Assembly (NCBI GenBank): GCA_029204225.1 | Contig: CM055103.1 | Location: 55,613,885 to 55,677,884 of the forward strand | Length of the DNA: 64,000 nt | Reading direction: 5' to 3' | Source of the DNA: Diphasiastrum complanatum | Lineage: Eukaryota > Streptophyta > Lycopodiopsida > Lycopodiales > Lycopodiaceae | Part shown: positions 56,807-64,000 of the stretch, one piece after another | Numbering within the stretch: position 1 is the first letter of the stretch | Layout of the letters: every line of letters starts with the position of its first letter | The notes under the pieces: generated by a model | Told to the model about the DNA's origin: nothing | Seen by the model: the letters and a program-made list of their open reading frames with translations, nothing else | The model's database searches: none | Made by a program: the position numbers and the translations under genes

Positions 56807-58090
56807 TCAGTAACTATTCTCTTGAATTTGCAAAAATAAATCGGTAGATAAGATTAGAAAAATCATTATAATCACATTGTAATCAAGGATGATGATGCTG
56901 CATCTGGTTCCAATTGGATTGATTTCAAGGAATCCAACACTTTCTTTTTTCCTTTTTTTATCAACATAGTTGGGTACGTCCTTGTTATCCTTCTTGGGAA
57001 CTAGTCTGATATTCGCTTCGTGGTTATGAATATCAATATCTACCATATCTATTGCCTCTTTCGGTAGATCGCTCCATCGGATCACCTAACTGTATCGTTG
57101 TTTCAGTTGATGCTTCTTATTAACAGGTGCCTTGGGTGGTTCTATTTTGGAAACCTTAGCCATTGGTGATTTTTGTGGAGGTTGAGCCGGTATTCTTCGC
57201 AAACCATATCGATCTGGGTCCATATGTTGCAGGACCTGTTCATCAGTCAGCTCAACTTCCTTATTGTAGGTAAAAGCATGTTGCCAAGGGACTAAATCGT
57301 CATCCACAAGATTACCAATAGATTCCACTAACAGCCATGCAACATTGATCATATTCACCCCAAAAGTAATTGGTGTGTCTATGGTATATCCCTTGGGTGA
57401 AGATGTGCTGGGTTTTGGATCCAAATCATGATGACATGCATGCCTAGCCATACAATCAATTGTTGCTAATGTGTCCGTCCATCTCAAAATATTTGTTTCA
57501 GAATCATAATGACCCCCCTTGGCTTGCCTTGGGTGATCAGTTGTGTAATCAGTGGCGGATGATCCGTCATTAGCTTTAGGTGTAATCGGTTTCACCGCCC
57601 ATGTGGTTGGATCAGCCTGCTCCCTATTCTCAGCGGTGAGTTTTTTGGTTTCCCAATTGTGAATCACTTGCGCAACTCTCAACCAAGGTCTTCCAAGTAA
57701 AATTCGATAAGCAGAAGGGGATTCTAGAATTTCCATCACCACAAAGGTGATTACAAACTGCACTCTCGCTATCTAGTACCGGAATGTCTTCAACCACACC
57801 TTTTGGTTTACACAAGATTGATCCGCTAGCTTGATGGTGAATCTTGCTCGTTTAACCCTTGCAAACCCCATTTTTGATACAAAGTAGTGGAGATCAAGTT
57901 GAAGCTCGATCCTCCATCTACTACCGCAGCTTCATCCTCGTATCTCTTGTGCTTGATTGACAACGTGATGTCATGTTGCTCACTTTCCCACGCTGCCCCA
58001 ACTTGGAGGACATTGTTGATTCCTTCGTAGCCCGCACAACATAAGGTCTCTTGATTATTTACAAGTGCTCATTGGGCCATGGGCTTACAC
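56807..58090 (-). pseudogene. Gypsy-type protease and downstream linker
   Basis: The minus strand reads CCAGYEGINNVLQVGAAWES (about 58060-57985), then AAVVDGGSSFNLISTTLYQK with the protease-type D-G-G-S. Later comes YRILLGRPWLRVAQVIHNW (about 57710), the usual protease C-terminal block, followed by a long hydrophilic linker to 57086 (stop) and IRWSDLPKEAIDMVDIDIHN beyond it. Same family as 13324-15275: the CAGxE...VGxAWESE and DG-S-x-N-L-I-S blocks correspond. No RT follows at lower coordinates, so the copy is truncated. Confidence 0.75.
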
Positions 58091-58159
58091 ACGCAGGATG
58101 CCGCGACCCTCGCAACTTATTTTTATTTTTCTGGCTAATTTATTTATTTACACTATAAT

Positions 58160-58650
58160 ACCCTCAACAGACCCTAAGAGACTTGCCGAGGCAGCTAAGA
58201 GGTCATTGTAGTGTCTTGCGGAGACCAACTATCTCCTACATTGGTCAGGCAGAAAGAAGATTTAAGAAAGTAGATGAAGCAGCAAGAAGAGATAAGAAAC
58301 AAAAGAAAGAAATAAAGAGAAAGAGCCAGCCCGAAGAGATCCAAGTCCATTCCCCTCAAGTACCTGCTATTAGAATGAAAAAATATGTGCAGTTGATCAA
58401 GGAGAGGGAGGCTGAGATATTAAAAGAAAGATCGAGAAGCAAGACAAGATATTGACCGAGTCTCAACAAGTGATGGATCAAATGAAGAAGGAGATACAGA
58501 AGACTTTGGAGAGAGTGAACCAATTATGGAACACCTCTTGCAAGGTCCAAGAGGCAAGAGTGTCGATGAGGCTGGGACTTCGACTGGGAGAAGAACCGAG
58601 CAAACACCCAGAAGCAGAGGGAAGGATACAAAGAGTGCCAAGGATTTGAA
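58160..58650 (+). pseudogene. Highly charged unidentified coding fragment
   Basis: + strand frame LRDLPRQLRGHCSVLRRPTI, ISYIGQAERRFKKVDEAARR, KKQKKEIKRKSQPEEIQVHS, AIRMKKYVQLIKEREAEILK. After a one-base shift near 58437 the next frame continues sensibly: DIDRVSTSDGSNEEGDTEDF, EHLLQGPRGKSVDEAGTSTG, to TAG about 58650. Lys/Glu-rich and helical. Probably a piece of a retroelement polyprotein, because it is wedged between two retroelement relics. I do not recognise the family. Confidence 0.45.
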
Positions 58651-58654
58651 TAAC

Positions 58655-59145
58655 TAGACAGTAATGAGCTTCGCCCAGATTGGTCATGTCGAATTCGGAA
58701 GATAGAATTGTCTTGGTTTCTTTTATTAGATCGATATTGTGGCTGAAAAGCAATGTGTCATCCACATACAAAGTGATGATACTAAAACAATGCTGCACTA
58801 ACTTGAAGTAGACATTAGAATTTGAAGTGTTTGGTTTATAGCCATGATCGATAAAAAAAAGTGTTGATCCTTTGAAACCATGCTCGAGCAGATTGCTTCA
58901 AGCCATAAAGGGCTTTATGTTGTTTACATACGTGATTCTGTTTACCTTCGATATTATAACATTTGGGTTGCATCATTTAAATATCTTCTTTGATAACTCC
59001 ATCAAGATATGTTGTTTTACATCCATTTGATATATTTCCAAATCTGATGCAACAACAAATGAAAATAGAAGCCTGATTGAAAAATATTTAACTACTGAAC
59101 TAAAAGTCTCAATGTAGTTGACATTGCGTACCTGATAAAGTCCTC
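58655..59145 (-). pseudogene. Ty1/copia reverse transcriptase fragment
   Basis: The minus strand reads DGVIKEDI (stop) MMQPKCYN, then HKALYGLKQSARAWFQRINT, IITLYVDDTLLFSHNIDLIK (active site about 58770) and SSEFDMTNLGEAHYCLVIQI. It ends abruptly at about 58655 where the + strand fragment begins. RNase H is missing. Same broad family as the other copia elements here. Confidence 0.88.
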
Positions 59146-61740
59146 TGGCGACAAGTCAAGCCTTTCGGATTCGTTGCTGATAAGTTGTTCGTCTGGAATG
59201 GACAAGCTAGGACCTTCAATAAGAATAGTCGACTTGAGAACAAAAGTGTTGTTGGTTGATTCTGAAGAATCTTTTGAGATACTAGGCCAGAGCTATCCAA
59301 GAGCACATCTCGCCTTAGATCGAAGAGGTCTTTGAAGGAGTAATGGATGAAGAATGAGAGCCGAGTATGAGAGAGCTGAGAATTACTAGCAAGTGGTACA
59401 AGTTTTCATGGTGTGAGCCTCATAGTGAATTCCCAAAGATGGAATGACCATGTAGGAGCATTTGGAATTAATTCAAGTAGACCACTCTTAGAAAATTAGA
59501 GTGAGCCACCTTTTGATGGTGACCTTAGTGGAGAGGATAATTCCACTTGTAAATTGTTTTATTGTGGAATTGCCACTTGGGCTCCACCTAAGTAGCTCTC
59601 TTGCTTATTTAAGAAATCCCCTCTTCTTAGAATAAAGCTTTTTTTGTAATGCCTCTACTCCATGCTTCTAACATCAAGAGCCTCCACGAGTTTGGTGCAT
59701 TCATTAAGCTCCTTGATCATGAATGTCTTCTTGAGTAATGCATTTATGATCTTGCCCTTCCATTCTTGATTATGGTTGTGGGATAGATTTAGATTTCTTG
59801 TTTCTTTCTTTATGCAATTTGGAATAGGATAATTGTGGATTAGTTCTTGCATTTCATTTCTTGTTCTTGTGGATTAATGTAGAATTCAAGCATTCAAGTA
59901 AACCATAGGCTAGGTTTGTGGTCAAGACTTTGCAAATTCACTAACATCCTAGTTCTTGATGTTCTTGGAATGTCTAAGAATCAAGAAAGTGTGTTTCTTG
60001 ATTCTTGGACATTTGTAATGTTGTCCAATTAGTTTTCTACTTCTTACATTTGGTTAGATGTATGTTCTAGATTAGTTTTTTGATTTTGCAAGTAAATTAG
60101 CATTCTTAATTTCATTTTAGTTCCTAAGATCAAGAAAGACGAGCAACTATGCTGCAATGCAAATCTTGAGCTTGTTCATTATGGCTTGCCTTGTAACATA
60201 GTTAATTGATCCATTTGGCAAGTGCTACACCATAAACAACAAAGTGTTCGAGACCTTGAGGTAATCCTCTGACAGGCAGGATGAACATACTGCAACATGA
60301 GCACCAGTGGTAAGCAGTTCCAGATCTGTGTGTGAGACAGACTTCCATTGATGACAATAGTCAGATCTTGAAACTACCTGGCCTCTTGATCTTGTAAGAA
60401 GACATCATCAAGAGAATGGCAAGAGAAGACAAGTTTTTACATTCTTCTCAAGTTCAGGAGCTAGGCTGCATGGCAAAGCATTTGAGGATGAGGAGAATCT
60501 GTCAATATTTGGCCCATTGCCATTGTTGTTTCACTTGTCATATAGGAGCTGTCTCAGCTTTTATGTTTGCTTGATCGTCTTGCAAAACCCATACAGAAGA
60601 GTTTCCTATTCATCATGAGCATTCTTACGATCCATAGTTCGCTCTGATCTGATATGTTTTCTCTCGAAAATCCTCAAGAAATCAGATTCTGACATTTTTT
60701 TGAACAGTTTCAAGAAAATCGCAAAAATCAAGAAACTCAAGATTTGCTAAATCTGAGTTCCATTTTGCATGGTAGATGTTTCTACACCTTCATCTACATT
60801 AAATCTACTATATATCATGTGAGAAAATGAGTTTTGACACCCACCATTCGATTAATTCCATTAGCATCACTCTTAAACCGAATCAAATCCAAAGCTTGAT
60901 ACACTGAATCTCCAACTGAGTCCTTCCTCTAGCACTAACTGAATCTTCAATCAGGTGCACCAAAGTTATCTCCAAAGCATTTCTACACTATCTCCATCGA
61001 TATGAAGATCCAACTGAAGCAAGCTGTGACATTGTCATTAACCGCATCCTCAGCTGATCCATCAACCGAGCCCTACCCATCAATCGAGTGTTCACTTTTG
61101 TTTAAATCGAATCTCAACAACTTCAACCGAGCACCACCCGTGGAATAAAATTCAATATCTCAACCAAATCATGTGGATTCACGCTTTTGGGCTAGGTTAT
61201 TCACATGACAGAGAGAATGATTCGGATGATAATTGAACAAGCTACTACAACTTGGTCCTATCAATCGAGTGTCCAATCGAATCTCAAAAAAATTCTTTTG
61301 AGGAGTTTTCAAGATTTCTTTCTGAGACTAAGAGTACCTAACATTCCATTGAAATCTTCTACCAATATGAAGGCAATCAAGACAAAACTTCTAAGCAGCT
61401 TCAACAAACCGCAAAACCTGCTGCTCAACTGAGAAGTTCTCATCAAAACTTCCACATTACCATGAGATTATTCAGATTCGATAGTGGAACATAGACGCTA
61501 TTACGAGATATGAAATGAGTTATTGCAGGAAATTTGTGCAAACTCAAATCTATATGTCTTTCCACATTTTGATATGATTTCCAAAATGAATATGAGAATA
61601 AGGAATCTAGATGGAGGTTCATTTTATGAATCTCATGATCAGAGGGGTACTAAAGGGAATAATATCTTCTCCTGCCATGTATTTCAAGCTATATCTTACA
61701 AGATCTGCTATCAAAGATGGTAGATTTAGTGTTTTATTTG
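59146..61740. other. Foreign DNA inside the copia element, content largely unknown
   Basis: About 2.6 kb separating RT from integrase, far more than the normal linker. 59400-59900 looks LTR-like on the + strand (CTTATTTAAGAAATCCCCTC TATA-like region, then AATAAAGC). 60840-61440 holds repeated ACCGA(A/G)/AATCGAGTGT...AATCGAATCTCAA blocks (61079 and 61262). No domain-bearing frame. Probably one or more nested insertions. Confidence 0.4.
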
Positions 61741-61779
61741 TGGTAGATTTATATTACTTATAAGTTTTAACTAAAGTAG

Positions 61780-62560
61780 TGTAGTTGATGAAAATAGATT
61801 TGATACTCTGGAAGTTGAGCTTCTTCTTGAGATGTTGCTGTATTTGGGCATAACTGATACATCCAAAAACTCGTAGGTTCAATAATGATGGTTTGGAGCC
61901 TATCCACACTTCATATGGTGTTTTTTCTAAGAGACCTTTATATCTGTTCTAAATATAAGTGGCAGTGGAAACAGCTTCAACCCAGAAGGATTTTGGAAGT
62001 GTCACATGAGCAAGCATAAACTTGGCCGATTTGACTAAGGTTCTGTTCTTTCTCTCAGCAAGTCCATTTGACTGAGGCGAATAGGAGGTAATGTATTGTT
62101 GTTCAATGTCATTGTTAAGGCAATACTCCTTGAATTCGGTAGAGATGTATTTTCCCCTGTTGTTGGACCTCAGTGCTTTAAGTTCTTTTACCAGTTTCAT
62201 TTTCTGCACGCTCTTTGAATTGTCAAAAGATTTTGAAAGCCTCTAATTTCTACTTAATGAAATAAACAACTATTCTTCTCAAATATTCGTCAATGAAGGT
62301 AATTAAATACTTTGCATCAAGCAACGGCGGAGTTTGCATTGGACCACATATATTTGAATGAACAATGTCTAAAACATCTTTTGTTGCATGCCTATGACTC
62401 AATCTAAAAGGAAACCTAGTCTGGTTTCCAAGGATGCAGCTATGACAGATAGGGAGGTCGACTTTGTTGGTTGGATAGTCGAGATCAAGTGCTAGGGATT
62501 GTTTAGACATGTTTGACACAAATGTATGATTCAAGTGTCCTAATCTTTGATGCCTTCATC
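61780..62560 (-). pseudogene. Ty1/copia integrase, two catalytic Asp lost
   Basis: The minus strand reads SLALDLDYPTNKVDLPICHS, CILGNQTRFPFRLSHRHAT, then IVHSNICGPM (first catalytic Asp is Asn, 62352-62354), LRSNNRGKYISTEF (second Asp is Asn) and NGLAERKNRTLVKSAKFMLA (Glu kept). It ends TPYEVWIGSKPSLLNLRVFG near 61870. Stops near 62230 and 61950. Both D-to-N changes are single G-to-A transitions on the coding strand. Confidence 0.9.
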
Positions 62561-63964
62561 ATGCTTTATTAACAAGGACAGAGGTTTTCAAGACTTGACT
62601 AATGCTAGAAAAATAATGTGCCAATCTATATAAGTATCCATGCCTATTGCCGAGTGCAAGGAGCCTATTTGTCTTATCGATCAGACTCAAACTCTACCCT
62701 ATGACCTAAATCAGTGATTCTACTTACTGATAGTAGACTCATAGAGAGTTTAGTTACATACAAAACATTTGATAGTAGTTTGAATTGATCATGCTAGAAC
62801 ATCAATCTTATAGTGCCTTCACCTTGGATTCTGTGTGTGCTATCGTCGCCAAGATGAACGTATTTCTTTGTATTGTAAAGCATATAGGATTGAAAGTATT
62901 CACGATGATTGGTCATATGTTGAGTAGCTCCATAATCTAGAAATCAAGAATTATCCAATAGTGCCTTTTGGTTTTTGACCATAAACGCTCCTTCGTCCAT
63001 GTCGAGTTCAAGAGATGTTGTGACTGCATTCGCCTGCTAATCTAGTTGCTTGCTGGCATTCTTTGCTTTTAATACCCTGCAATCCTGGATCTCATGATTA
63101 GTGCGTTTGCAATACTTACGGAACATCTTCTTCTTCGACTCTGGATTCGATAATTGCTCTTGACTTTGCATCGACTTCTGATTTGACGCGGATTGCTTAG
63201 AGCTTTTTTGCTTCTGTTGTTCTGAGCCTTTATTGACATATAGAGCATGAGATGATGGAGTCGACGAAATGTCTTGACTTCTTCGATTGTCTTCTTGCAG
63301 CAACATAGTGATAACTCTAGTAAGAGTTAAATCTGAGTGTGTCAATATGATCAGTTCTCGTATATAGAGGGCAAGCTTGAAAGCAATGTCATGATTGTGT
63401 CTTGATCGTCGATGATCGATCCGAGAGCGGCCATCTGTTGCAAGAGATTCTTAAACTGGTTAACATGATTCTGAAGTGAATCAACATTCGATATCTTGAG
63501 AGTGAAAATTTTTCTTCTTAAATGTAACTTGGAAGCTACATCTCTCACATCACATAGTGAGCTCCGGATGTCTCATGCTTCTTTCAAAGTTTGATCTTCA
63601 GATATGTGGCCAATCTGAGTGTCTAATATATTGAGGATAATAAGTGCGAAAGCTTTACCACCCTTCGACTACCACTTTCAGTCGGCTGTGTCATTTTCAA
63701 GCTTCACTTCGATTCTTGTGACAACATCCACAACTCGTTGGCGATTAGCAAGGTCTTCATCTTAAATTTTCATAAATAGTAATTGGATCCATTCAGCTTG
63801 TTTGCGATGAGACCGGCTTTACTTTGAGAATCCATATGAAATGTTAGTCTGTTGATAAATCGATGACTTTAAGAATGATGTCGTGCAACACTACAATTGG
63901 AAATCAAATTATCTGATACTAAAAAAATTTGTTTATACGACAAATTGATGATAAGGGCAAGTGC
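62561..63964 (-). pseudogene. Ty1/copia gag, zinc knuckle and protease, decayed
   Basis: Near 62960 the protease motif reads LDYGATQHMTNH (Tyr in place of Ser/Thr of D-S-G). Gag: ASKLHLRRKIFTLKIS and VNQFKNLLQQMAALGSIIDD (63548-63351), then TRVITMLLQEDNRRSQD and a knuckle MFRKYCKRTNHEIQDC lacking its first Cys (63345-63037). Gag start signatures (KWKxxDxKAFALIILN-like and IGHISED) are traceable in 63560-63700. About 250 bases of leader lead back to the primer site. Confidence 0.88.
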
Positions 63965-63981
63965 GCTCTGATATGATACCA
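63965..63981 (-). other. Primer-binding site with an internal duplication
   Basis: The minus strand reads TGGTATCATATCAGAGC: the standard TGGTATCAGAGC with TATCA repeated. It lies right next to an LTR end. Confidence 0.8.
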
Positions 63982-64000
63982 TGAAAAATATCTAATGATA
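63982..64000 (-). mobile_element. 3' end of the copia 5' LTR, cut by the window edge
   Basis: The minus strand ends ...ATATTTTTCA directly before the primer site; the rest of the LTR lies beyond 64000. Confidence 0.7.

Overview
The window looks like nuclear DNA of a land plant with a repeat-rich genome. It holds two ordinary plant genes with canonical GT-AG introns or a long single-exon reading frame. Around them lie many decayed LTR retrotransposons of both superfamilies (Ty1/copia and Ty3/gypsy chromovirus types), with tRNA-Met and tRNA-Asp type primer-binding sites, long (GA)n/(TC)n arrays and nested insertions. Nothing points to a bacterium or organelle. I cannot name the species; the dense old retroelements and 1.5-1.8 kb introns fit a large-genome vascular plant.

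Layout. 1-2974: the 3' half of a + strand gypsy chromovirus (RT, RNase H, integrase, chromodomain, 3' LTR), followed directly by a tRNA-like relic. 3047-7590: gene-poor DNA with a 59-bp tandem array (4377-4935) and a duplicated segment (5216-5530). 7590-15865: at least three minus-strand gypsy-type elements, truncated or nested. 16740-20480: a minus-strand copia element. 20840-23540: a badly decayed + strand gypsy element. 23546-23945: a candidate miniature LTR element (TRIM-like) abutting the gag of a minus-strand gypsy element with a tRNA-Asp primer site and a complete LTR (23946-25923).

26856-30893: a three-exon gene for a DUF1218 four-pass membrane protein. 34071-34520: a (GA)n tract, a perfect hairpin and a GC-rich island. 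34850-35905: a deleted copia copy of the same family as the 16.7-20.5 kb element. 38471-40486: an EXO70 exocyst subunit gene.

42400-45700: a strongly AT-rich island with spliced-looking, decayed minus-strand coding pieces, one with a GIY-YIG endonuclease signature, and a near-perfect 71-bp-arm hairpin. 45750-51154: a copia element with both LTRs, primer site and polypurine tract, whose RNase H domain is split by a 177-bp (TC)n array. 51338-53027: LTR relics. 54126-55820: an unusual unit with matching (TC)n-bearing terminal direct repeats around a decayed L1-ORF1-like protein. 55960-58090: transposase-like and gypsy protease relics. 58160-58650: an unidentified charged coding fragment. 58655-64000: a minus-strand copia element interrupted by about 2.6 kb of other DNA, with its primer site at the right edge.

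The two host genes are not obviously related in function: DUF1218 proteins act at cell membranes and have been tied to cell-wall or vascular phenotypes, and EXO70 tethers secretory vesicles. Every retroelement I could read carries stops, frameshifts, deletions or lost catalytic residues, so none looks autonomous. All family assignments come from reading translated motifs by eye.
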